In this document: piece by piece, positions 7,723-16,081 of the stretch
Layout: each line of letters opens with the position of its first letter
Numbering within the stretch: the stretch's first letter is position 1
Origin: Desulfuromonadales bacterium
Lineage (GTDB): Bacteria > Desulfobacterota > Desulfuromonadia > Geobacterales > Pseudopelobacteraceae
Assembly: GCA_016650295.1 (NCBI GenBank)
Contig: JAENWA010000068.1
Span: forward strand, 121,560 to 185,559
Length of the DNA: 64,000 bases
Direction: 5' to 3'
Translations under genes and position numbers: made by a program
The notes under the pieces: generated by a model
What the model was told of the DNA's origin: nothing
The model's database searches: none
What the model saw: the letters and a program-made list of their open reading frames with translations, nothing else

Positions 7723-9732
7723 GTGCGAAGTAATATTATTTCAAAACGTAACCTTCGAAATAAACTAAAGTTATCTTCCGCTGAAACTCAAACTGCCGCA
7801 GCTAATTCTATTGTTAAAATTAAAGGGGGCGATCCGCTTGTTACAGGGATATCCTTTTCGCGTATTTGTCTGTTTGCTCCAACAGAGTTGGATTACATTA
7901 GCCTGGGATCTTATTTTGATTCATCTCCAAATATTAAATACAGTTATACATCAGGAAAACCAGATGAAATTGATACTGATAATTTAGTAAGATCATTTTT
8001 TACAACTGATAACCTGATAATTAAATGCCGGATCTCCTGCCAAAAAGTAAAGTCACAAATAGATATTTATCTTGATGAAGTGACTGAGCTAAACCAGAAG
8101 ACAATTAGATTGAAAGATGCCGTCTTTACGTATTCATTAACTGAATATGATTCTGGATGGGCGACAATAACAACGACAATAAGCTTAACGACAAAGTCAG
8201 ATTCTGTATCAAACTCTATAACTCATGCCAAACGCGTAGATGATAACGAATTAGAAGGATTGAGTGCTAATCAAGTTGTCGCACTAACGCGGTATTTTTC
8301 ATGCAGAAGCAATGATCAATATGAATACGGAGACAATCATTTAAAAAATTATAAGACAACATGTCTGCTTAAATGTTCCTGCATAAATACAAATCACTCC
8401 GTTGATAATAACTTGTTCTGCTCAAAGAATGCTGACGGTTTTATGTCTGTAATATGGGGATTACATTCACCTTATAGCGATATTGTTAAAGACCATGAAG
8501 AGAATGAGTCTCTTGATAGAGTATTTGCAGGTTTATTGACCCAAGATAATTTGTGGTATGAAAAAACAGAAGCTCAAGTGAAGGAACGTCTTGGTAAACA
8601 TGTAGGTCCTCCAGTTATGCAAGCGCGTGTCTGCGGTGACCATGTCGTGATAATTTCAGATCCTAATGATTGCGGCATTGAACTGGAAAAATACGGAACT
8701 TTTCCTTCTCCACTTCGTGCGCTAGAGTATGCAGTATATCAAAATGCGATTGTTCTTGCTGCTGACAAAAAAGTGACTGGACTCGAAATAACTACGGATA
8801 ATATGATCCGAAATGTATTAAATGATGAAAAAGATATAAAACACACCGATATTGTAGTTCTATTCAGCAACCATCTGAAGGAAATAACCAAGATTCACAG
8901 TCAGGTATTGTCTCAATGTGAGGCTCATTTTAAGCCGCGTATTCATAAGTATGAACTCGAACATGAAATTGTTAAATCGATAATGGGGCAGGCAATTACG
9001 GAAAAAACGCTTGAATCAATTAGAATTCGTTTAAATGCTTTAAATACGTTGGCGAACGAACTTCATGGGATTGAAGCTGGAGAACGACTTAAAGATCAGC
9101 AGGAAAGACTTGTTGGAATTCTTAATACAAATCTTGTTTCGCAATTGGAACTTCGTCGGTTAAATAAGGACTCTAAAAAAAGTACCGAAAAATTAGCGTG
9201 GTTAAATGCTATTGTTGCATTTTCAGCAGCATTGGGAATTTTGCAATTAATCATGTCAATTACTCCCAAAAAAGCTGATTTCATAGATAAACTTTCAATA
9301 TTTGTAGACGACTTTGCTCCGATTTCAAAGTCATTTTTTATCGGTGTTGCTGGGTTGTTCGTAATAGCACTTGTCTTAACTTTCCTAATGGGAAGTATCG
9401 CGAAAGCATGGGAGTGGTTTGATTTCCGTTTTTTTGAAAGAGAAAAAAATAAAGATATGTTTAGCCCACGGCATTCGATGGAACTTAATAAAATGCTTAA
9501 ACAGGCTGAAATTGTCAAAATAATAGTTGCTAACTTTAATAAACTCAATAAAGAGGAACGAGATAATTTAGAGGATGAGTTGATAAAGCAGCATAACGCT
9601 ACTGTCAATGAGGATTCTAAACTGGTTGATCTATTGAACATAATTAACAAAATGCATAAGAAAGAGGCTGCGGCTATTAAATTTCCAAAACTCAAGAAGT
9701 TTATGATTTCTATGAAGAATAATACAAACTAA
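7723..9732 (+). CDS. Large protein with two C-terminal transmembrane helices, putative effector
   Basis: 669 residues, GTG start. Residues 1-390 are a mixed alpha/beta soluble region with no motif I can name. Roughly 395-485 form long helices, probably a coiled coil. Two hydrophobic helices follow, about 490-512 (AIVAFSAALGILQLIMSI) and 540-562 (FFIGVAGLFVIALVLTFLM), then a charged cytoplasmic tail rich in Lys and Glu. No signal peptide. A soluble sensor-like region joined to paired helices is the architecture of many membrane-acting immune effectors; this is inference. Fourth of five genes separated by 4-60 bases on the same strand, with 11 bases to the methyltransferase. Confidence 0.7.
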   Translation: MRSNIISKRNLRNKLKLSSAETQTAAANSIVKIKGGDPLVTGISFSRICLFAPTELDYISLGSYFDSSPNIKYSYTSGKPDEIDTDNLVRSFFTTDNLIIKCRISCQKVKSQIDIYLDEVTELNQKTIRLKDAVFTYSLTEYDSGWATITTTISLTTKSDSVSNSITHAKRVDDNELEGLSANQVVALTRYFSCRSNDQYEYGDNHLKNYKTTCLLKCSCINTNHSVDNNLFCSKNADGFMSVIWGLHSPYSDIVKDHEENESLDRVFAGLLTQDNLWYEKTEAQVKERLGKHVGPPVMQARVCGDHVVIISDPNDCGIELEKYGTFPSPLRALEYAVYQNAIVLAADKKVTGLEITTDNMIRNVLNDEKDIKHTDIVVLFSNHLKEITKIHSQVLSQCEAHFKPRIHKYELEHEIVKSIMGQAITEKTLESIRIRLNALNTLANELHGIEAGERLKDQQERLVGILNTNLVSQLELRRLNKDSKKSTEKLAWLNAIVAFSAALGILQLIMSITPKKADFIDKLSIFVDDFAPISKSFFIGVAGLFVIALVLTFLMGSIAKAWEWFDFRFFEREKNKDMFSPRHSMELNKMLKQAEIVKIIVANFNKLNKEERDNLEDELIKQHNATVNEDSKLVDLLNIINKMHKKEAAAIKFPKLKKFMISMKNNTN

Positions 9733-9743
9733 AATGAGACATA

Positions 9744-10757
9744 ATGAACTTAGAAAATAAGCAGGTATCGAATCAACTTGAAGTGTTTTCCGCAGATATT
9801 CACCGCCACATATATGAGGTCACTACTGATTGGTGCCGTGGGCAAAACCCTAAAACATACGCCGAACGACATATTCGTGACATTCAGCACTTCAACAAAT
9901 TGGACATATTATCCAGTGGACTTGATACTCTTGATGCAGTCAGATGCCTCTATGATTATCGCAGAACAGCGATCTTTGCTAACGATATCCAAAAATATGT
10001 TGAACCCGGTATGAAAGTCCTCGATGCAGGTACAGGAACTGGAATTCTTGCATTCTTCGCAGCGTCCCAGGGTGCTAAAGTCATTGCACTTGAGCTGAAT
10101 GAAGCAACTTGTCAACTGGCTAAAGAATTGTATGAATACCTTGTTAATATTGGAATGCTCAATCCTGATCTAATTGAGTTTGTGTGCTGTGATGCTGTGA
10201 CTTATACACCAACACACGAATTCGACGTTCTTCTCAGCGAAAATCTGTACACCGGAATGTTGTATGAGTCACAGTGCTCTATAATATCAAACTTGATTAA
10301 ATATTTACGCATTTCAGGAATCGTGATGCCAGCTTCGCTCGAATCTTATGTTGCAATTGGGTGTACTAATTCGGTGGAAAATCTGAAAAAAGGATGTGTG
10401 CTGGTTCTGGATCCTGCTTTGCCTGAAAGCTGTGATTACTTCCTATTAACGCAGCCGGTTCTCTATGATTCAATTGATTTTACTCAGACCTGTTTTGAAG
10501 GAGTAAATAAGTCGTTAAATTTCATTGCCACTGCAGATGGTCGTGCGAACGTGCTCTGGATTGCAGGAACCGCAATTATGCCTAGCGGAACAAGTATCAG
10601 TTTCAGCGATTGTGATTATTTTACTGAACCAGTATTGTTGCCTTTTGACGAAGAGCATAATGTTTTGAAAGGTGAACAGATAAGGCTTGATCTGATATAT
10701 AGCTATGGATGCAAGCCTCAAGATATTAATATAAAGATGTCGCACGAGTGGGATTGA
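9744..10757 (+). CDS. SAM-dependent methyltransferase, PRMT/PrmA-like
   Basis: 337 residues. Motif I reads VLDAGTGTGILAFFAA at about 93-108; motif II is VIALELNEATCQLAKE; the acidic SENLYTGM near residue 170 occupies the place of the PRMT double-E region, with a beta-barrel-like C-terminal half. A substrate of protein type is therefore plausible, but ribosomal-protein or small-molecule substrates are not excluded. The start lies 11 bases after the upstream stop, so it is probably the last gene of the operon. Its end overlaps the beginning of the card1 remnant. Base composition moves back toward 45% GC here. Confidence 0.8.
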   Translation: MNLENKQVSNQLEVFSADIHRHIYEVTTDWCRGQNPKTYAERHIRDIQHFNKLDILSSGLDTLDAVRCLYDYRRTAIFANDIQKYVEPGMKVLDAGTGTGILAFFAASQGAKVIALELNEATCQLAKELYEYLVNIGMLNPDLIEFVCCDAVTYTPTHEFDVLLSENLYTGMLYESQCSIISNLIKYLRISGIVMPASLESYVAIGCTNSVENLKKGCVLVLDPALPESCDYFLLTQPVLYDSIDFTQTCFEGVNKSLNFIATADGRANVLWIAGTAIMPSGTSISFSDCDYFTEPVLLPFDEEHNVLKGEQIRLDLIYSYGCKPQDINIKMSHEWD

Positions 10758-10795
10758 GTTCCTCTACAATTGGTGAATTGTTGCATAATCCGGAG

Positions 10796-11137
10796 AATCG
10801 GGCGAGAAATGTTGAATTTGTGTGGGATGAAAAAGAGAGTCCTGTAAAGAACGAGATTGATGTGGCCTTCCTGGCTGATAACAGGCTGTATCTCATAGAG
10901 TGCAAGACGAAGAACTTTGAATACAAGCAATCGGATGCTAATGAGGTGCTCTATAAATTGGATACATTGCGGGATTACTTGGGTGGTAAAGAAGCCCGTG
11001 CCATGTTCATCAGCTATAATCGAATTCCGGCAATACATAAAAAGCGTGCGGAAGAGTTGAAAATCAGGATATGTGAAGGGAACGCCATTGGAAATATTGA
11101 TGCGGGGGTGAGGGAGTGGATTAGAAAGAGCGCTTGA
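10796..11137 (+). pseudogene. Truncated second copy of the Card1 nuclease domain
   Basis: From about 10796 the sequence matches the last 115 codons of the card1 gene at 2872-3216, with roughly four in five bases and most residues identical. The PD-(D/E)XK residues survive (EID, then ECK). The CARF half is absent and homology starts abruptly, directly after the methyltransferase gene. A GTG at 10748 overlapping the methyltransferase stop could start a 129-residue product, so expression of a CARF-less nuclease is possible but unproven. The differences are spread out and mostly synonymous or conservative, so the two copies have been apart for a long time or came from different donors. Confidence 0.8.
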
Positions 11138-11164
11138 TGTCTCTCTCCTTATTTAAAACAATAA

Positions 11165-11467
11165 TCAGCGCCAAGTATCATCATTACGGCCATAAATCTG
11201 GCAGAAGGCTACGACCAAAGCAAACCAACCGACTACAATAGCAATAAGAACTGCCGCCTGTTCTGTATTTATTGTTTTGGTAACCACTACCCAAGCCAAA
11301 AAGGACATAACCACAGCAGACGACAGGAAAACCCCTGTGGCAATTTCAATTCCCCAAATACGCTTTTTATTGAGGGAATCAATCTCGTCCAGAAATTCCT
11401 TTTTTTCCTTCTCAAGCTGCTTCTGCAGATCTTCCTTTTCGTTTCTAAGTGATTCAATTTCTGTCAT
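11165..11467 (-). CDS. Small coiled-coil protein with two transmembrane helices
   Basis: 100 residues on the minus strand. Residues 3-35 are a charged heptad-type helix (EKEDLQKQLEKEKKEFLDEI); two hydrophobic helices follow, about 39-61 and 68-91, with a short polar tail. The start is ATG behind GAGGTG, 10 bases after the stop of the 637-residue membrane protein, so the two form one unit. No family recognised. A small two-helix membrane protein next to a large one suggests a complex at the inner membrane. Confidence 0.7.
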   Translation of the reverse strand: MTEIESLRNEKEDLQKQLEKEKKEFLDEIDSLNKKRIWGIEIATGVFLSSAVVMSFLAWVVVTKTINTEQAAVLIAIVVGWFALVVAFCQIYGRNDDTWR

Positions 11468-11477
11468 CGGCTACACC

Positions 11478-13391
11478 TCATTTTCTGGTAACTGCAGAAT
11501 ATAGATAAGAAATAAATACACCTAAATGGAAAATTCCTACTGTCGTTGCGGCGGCATTTATGACGAACTGTGGAATAGTATTTACCCCGCCCGGATTGTT
11601 AGAGATGAAAACGTTCCAAGCAGTTGATGCATTATCTATATCTAATACCTTATCAAGAGACAATATTGGGGCAAATTCTGGAATAAATGATGCAATATTC
11701 AATGTTAACCAGAAAGCTAAGAACCAGCCGATAATAGCCCAAATAAATCGACCAGGGGATTCCAACAACCATTCTGCATAGTACATGACAAACTGCGCTG
11801 ACTTTTTAAATGGATTATCTACGTGTCTTAATCGCAACTTTCTATGCCACTTGCGGATGCGGGCCAGACATTCCAATTCCTCATCGAACTGCCCGGCTTC
11901 ACGGAATATCAGCATCAAGCGGTTACCTATGCTGACCAAGGTATCCAGTTCAGCTGCAATGCGTCGATTTTTTTGAAAAAACTGGGAGGCAACCTTGACT
12001 TCTCGTTCAAGTTCACTGAGGCGAGGTTTCAAGGCAAAATGATTTCCTACCCCAAGAAATGCAACCTCTGCTCTCACCTCGAATTCATGCTTCAGGCACA
12101 AGGCTTGTAATGCAAGTGTTGGGGTCTGATAACGCAATAACTCTAATGCCTCAGTTGCCAGTACCGCTCCCCTGATGCACTCTTCAACAGTATTGGCTAA
12201 ATCCTTCATTCTGTCAGCTCGTCGCACCAAATTATGGGCGATCACCATAAGCTTACCAGGCGCGCTGTGACCTCCGGCACCTTCAGCATCTTCGCCGGCT
12301 TCTGGTGGCCAATGGAAGCCGGGGGCCTGACCGCGATGTGTCCCAGCATACTCATGCCCCTTCCGAGGATCAAGCCGAAGAAATAGTTGTGACTTATCCC
12401 AAAGATCAAACATCCCCCCAACAGGCTTTAGGACAAATTCATGGCCACCAGCGCTCTTATATCCCTTTACGAAGTCAACATTATCCTGCATTTTTTCACG
12501 ATCGGCCCCAGAATGACCGCTTGTGACGATGACGCGGAATCTGGAAGTTTCCAAGAGAGGATCACCGCTTAGTAAATTACAGTGTTCTGCCCGACCTTGT
12601 TTTCCGTCTTTTTTATGGGTGAAAGGCTGAAAAGTGGAAAGATGGATTCGTCCTGGCTTGTCAGGGAAATTAAGGTTTACATCTTCCAGAAGAAGTTGAA
12701 ATTTATGACCATTATTGTTTTTTGCTTCCGGTAGATCATCTTTTGGCAAGTTAAATAAATAATGCATAAGAGACCAGGAGCGTACTGCATCAGCACGGTA
12801 TCCAAAACGGAATGCTATGTATGCATGGAAAAGGGCATAGTTCGTTTCCTCATCGATTGCCGCAGCCCGCTCAATGCGAATAGGAAAATTCTTCACGGGC
12901 AGATTCTCATTGATCCTTCTCCGGACACAATCTCTAAGTCCGGTTGCATCGAAAAGAGGATCGCGACGTGGCTTGGCAAGCAGAGACATTAATGAGTGGT
13001 ACTCCTCCAGCTCATTGTTCTTTGCACCAACTCCAAACACCCATCTGATTTCTGGGAAAGTCAGGATGAGCATTGCTATCAGGCTATTCCAGCCACCGCC
13101 TTCCGCAAGAGGATTAAGTGCTGATGGGTTAACTGCATCTACTAGGACGACAATTTCATTGAGCGGAAAGCTCCCCGTAGCGTCAGCAGCACTTTTTTCG
13201 ATGCGGCGGACAAGATGCTCGTAGGCCAGCACACCACGTTCTATGCCGCCAGTGTTCTGCCCTTTGTGAATGATAACCCTGCTGTCATCATGCAGTTCTG
13301 GCTTTAACGATGGCTCTCCCACCATCTCAAGCCAGGCGCCAAGTGCTCTAGCGGTCGCATCGGATTGTGCAAAAATTATATATTGCGACAT
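11478..13391 (-). CDS. Uncharacterised protein with C-terminal membrane helices
   Basis: 637 residues if the ATG at 13391 is used (CCAGGAATTCTC upstream gives a proper ribosome-binding site); an earlier ATG at 13418 lacks one. The long N-terminal part has alternating strands and helices (YIIFAQSD at 2-9, EIVVLVDAVNP near 80, RFRVIVTSGHSGADREKMQ near 285), suggestive of nucleotide- or ligand-binding folds but without a definable motif. The C-terminus has a hydrophobic helix (GRFIWAIIGWFLAFWLTLNIA) and a second one (FVINAAATTVGIFHLGVFISYLY) spaced as in two-helix ion channels. Divergent from the ABC/sigma-54 operon with 370 bases between starts, so possibly co-regulated with it. I do not recognise the family. 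Confidence 0.7.
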   Translation of the reverse strand: MSQYIIFAQSDATARALGAWLEMVGEPSLKPELHDDSRVIIHKGQNTGGIERGVLAYEHLVRRIEKSAADATGSFPLNEIVVLVDAVNPSALNPLAEGGGWNSLIAMLILTFPEIRWVFGVGAKNNELEEYHSLMSLLAKPRRDPLFDATGLRDCVRRRINENLPVKNFPIRIERAAAIDEETNYALFHAYIAFRFGYRADAVRSWSLMHYLFNLPKDDLPEAKNNNGHKFQLLLEDVNLNFPDKPGRIHLSTFQPFTHKKDGKQGRAEHCNLLSGDPLLETSRFRVIVTSGHSGADREKMQDNVDFVKGYKSAGGHEFVLKPVGGMFDLWDKSQLFLRLDPRKGHEYAGTHRGQAPGFHWPPEAGEDAEGAGGHSAPGKLMVIAHNLVRRADRMKDLANTVEECIRGAVLATEALELLRYQTPTLALQALCLKHEFEVRAEVAFLGVGNHFALKPRLSELEREVKVASQFFQKNRRIAAELDTLVSIGNRLMLIFREAGQFDEELECLARIRKWHRKLRLRHVDNPFKKSAQFVMYYAEWLLESPGRFIWAIIGWFLAFWLTLNIASFIPEFAPILSLDKVLDIDNASTAWNVFISNNPGGVNTIPQFVINAAATTVGIFHLGVFISYLYSAVTRK

Positions 13392-13764
13392 GAGAATTCC
13401 TGGTAAACTTTCCATCACGCGTTTGTTGAAGATAAATTACAGTAATAAACCAGCAGTATTCAATGATTGGAACACACCGTGCATCAGTCCCGCCGACTCG
13501 TCTTCATATCATAATTTTAAATTATTGTGGCATAATAATCGCAACAAACTTAGGCAAACATCAAGGGAGAACAAGCATTTTATAGTTCGGGTAACACAAT
13601 TGATATTATTGATAGCTTTTTGTTTACCTAGTTGTGCTTTTATGTTATACGTTTTGGCGTATTGCACCTCTATTTCTGCTATATTGTTGTTGGCATGAAA
13701 TCTGCTCCTATTTGGATTAACACGCTGCTATGCAAAAACAACAATTCAGCAAGGAAGTGAAAAA
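13392..13764. promoter_or_regulatory. Divergent intergenic control region
   Basis: 373 bases between the start of the leftward membrane pair and the start of the rightward ABC operon. It holds a good sigma-54 promoter near the right edge (separate entry). The rest is AT-rich; I see no long palindrome that would be an obvious activator site, and no RNA gene. The leader between the predicted promoter and the ATG at 13765 is short and carries AAGGAAG as ribosome-binding site. Confidence 0.55.
13691..13706 (+). promoter_or_regulatory. Sigma-54 (-24/-12) promoter
   Basis: TGGCATGAAATCTGCT matches the sigma-54 consensus TGGCACGN4TTGCW with two mismatches and the required 10 bases between the invariant GG and GC. 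It ends 58 bases before the ATG of the ABC substrate-binding gene and points toward it. The last gene of that operon encodes an AAA+ protein with the sigma-54 contact loop, so autoregulation is likely. The match was found by eye. Confidence 0.6.
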
Positions 13765-14631
13765 ATGAAAACAACAGCTTTTGTCAGTGCCCTCGTCGCC
13801 GTAGTCGTTTCTGTTCTGGTTGGTATAGGCTTGCCGTCGAAGTCCGCCAAGCCAGGAGTATCCTCGGTAAGTGACCAGATCACCCAAGCAGGGAAAATCC
13901 GCGTGGGATACACAAACGTCTCCGTGGGTTTCAATGTAGACCCCAAGACAAAGCAGAAGTCCGGAATCTTTGTCGATGTCATCGAAGAAATGGCGAAAAA
14001 TATGGGCCTGAAGGTCGAATACGTCGAGGAGGTTGGTTGGGGCACTATGATTGCCGGCCTGCAAACCAAGCGCTACGACATGATTGCATCACCGGTCTGG
14101 CCCAACTCCAATCGCGCCAAGCAGGCAACGTTCTCCAACCCGGTTTATTACAGCTCTATCGGCATCTGGGTCCGGCAGAATGAGAACCGCTTTTCCCCCG
14201 AAGGTAGCTGGGCAGGTATAAATAAACCGGAGGTGAAGATCGGTGCGTTCGACGGTTCGACCGGCGAAAAGATTGCCCAGACTCTGTTCCCCAACGCTAA
14301 GATCGTTTCATATCCTGAAGGTTCCGGCGAAGGCCAACTCTTTCTCGACGTGACATCCGGCAAAGTCGATGTTTTCTTCGAAGAAGCTGCAAAGGGTTTC
14401 CTCTACGACAAGAGCAACCCGGGCAAAGTCAAGAACATCGCCGCGGAGCATCCGTTAAAGGTCTTCCCCAATGTCTTCCTCCTCCCGGCCGGTGATTTCA
14501 GGTTGAAGGAGATGCTTGACACCGCGTTGGCCGAAGTTGAGAACAGCGGATTTGTCGAGAGAGCGATTCGCAAGTACGAACCGGCACCCAATACTTATTA
14601 TCGAGTCGCTCCGCCCTATCGAGTAAAGTAA
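13765..14631 (+). CDS. Polar amino-acid-type ABC transporter substrate-binding protein
   Basis: 288 residues. An N-terminal hydrophobic helix (about 4-24) exports or anchors the protein in the periplasm; no lipobox Cys is present. The remainder has the bilobed SBP_bac_3 plan: IRVGYTNVSVGF near 47-58, GIFVDVIEEMAKNMGLKVEYV, the YDMIASPVWPNSNRAKQATFSNPVYYS segment and VDVFFEEAAKGFL in lobe 2. The ligand is probably an amino acid or related anion, but the binding-site residues do not fix it. First gene of the operon, behind the sigma-54 promoter. In this context it may act as a sensor as well as a transporter subunit. Confidence 0.85.
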   Translation: MKTTAFVSALVAVVVSVLVGIGLPSKSAKPGVSSVSDQITQAGKIRVGYTNVSVGFNVDPKTKQKSGIFVDVIEEMAKNMGLKVEYVEEVGWGTMIAGLQTKRYDMIASPVWPNSNRAKQATFSNPVYYSSIGIWVRQNENRFSPEGSWAGINKPEVKIGAFDGSTGEKIAQTLFPNAKIVSYPEGSGEGQLFLDVTSGKVDVFFEEAAKGFLYDKSNPGKVKNIAAEHPLKVFPNVFLLPAGDFRLKEMLDTALAEVENSGFVERAIRKYEPAPNTYYRVAPPYRVK

Positions 14632-14674
14632 TAGCTCGGTTGTTGAAACTGATTAATCGAATGATCGGAACCTG

Positions 14675-15340
14675 ATGAACTTTCTGCAAATCACGCAACA
14701 ATATGGCGATGCAATGCTGGGCGGTCTTTTCGTCACCTTGAAATTGTCATTTATCGTCTGGGCCTCGGGCATTGTCATCGGCAGTGCCCTTGGGGCTCTC
14801 GGGGCCTCCTTCCGCGAAATCGTGGGAGGCCCTTCAAAAGTTGTTTCCGTCATTCTCGCCGGTATGCCTGCGCTGGTCTTCCTCTTCTGGATGCACTATC
14901 CGTTGCAGGGATACTTGCAGATCGTTATCAACCCGTTCATCACGGGAGCCCTGACGCTCTCCATCATCAACATCTTCATGGTGGCTGATCTGGTGCGGGG
15001 CGCAATCACCGATTTCCCCAGGCAGTACATCGACGCCGCCAAGGTCAGCGGCATGAGCCACTCCGATATCTTCGTGCGGATACAGGTCCCGTTGCTGATG
15101 CGGCAGATCATCCCCGGCCTCCTGCTGATCCAGATTACGGTTTTCCAGATGACGATCTTTGCCAGCATGATCTCAGTAGACGAGATCTTCCGCGTCGCAC
15201 AGCGGGTCAATTCAATCATCTACAAGCCGGTTGAGATCTACACACTACTGGCGCTCTTTTTCATTGCCGTCTGCGTGCCGCTGAACCTGTTCGCCCATTG
15301 GTTGCGGGTCCGATTCACGCGAGACTATTCCGAACGCTAG
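14675..15340 (+). CDS. ABC transporter permease, amino-acid (HisM/GlnP) type
   Basis: 221 residues with five hydrophobic segments. The EAA loop is recognisable as YIDAAKVSGMSHSDIFVRIQVPLLMRQIIPG at about 112-142 (E-A-A replaced by D-A-A), which contacts the ATPase. It forms the transmembrane channel, presumably as a homodimer because only one permease gene is present. Located 43 bases after the substrate-binding gene and 12 bases before the ATPase gene. Confidence 0.88.
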   Translation: MNFLQITQQYGDAMLGGLFVTLKLSFIVWASGIVIGSALGALGASFREIVGGPSKVVSVILAGMPALVFLFWMHYPLQGYLQIVINPFITGALTLSIINIFMVADLVRGAITDFPRQYIDAAKVSGMSHSDIFVRIQVPLLMRQIIPGLLLIQITVFQMTIFASMISVDEIFRVAQRVNSIIYKPVEIYTLLALFFIAVCVPLNLFAHWLRVRFTRDYSER

Positions 15341-15352
15341 GAACCAAACAAT

Positions 15353-16081
<729 letters not shown>

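Noticed and set aside
9096..9695. 199-codon ORF on the minus strand opposite the membrane protein
   Set aside because: Mirror of the AT-rich coding strand; no ribosome-binding site or motif, while the plus-strand gene fits the operon.
10748..11137. Independent small nuclease gene
   Set aside because: The GTG start lies in the methyltransferase end, and homology to Card1 begins only at about 10796; a truncated copy is simpler, though expression cannot be excluded.
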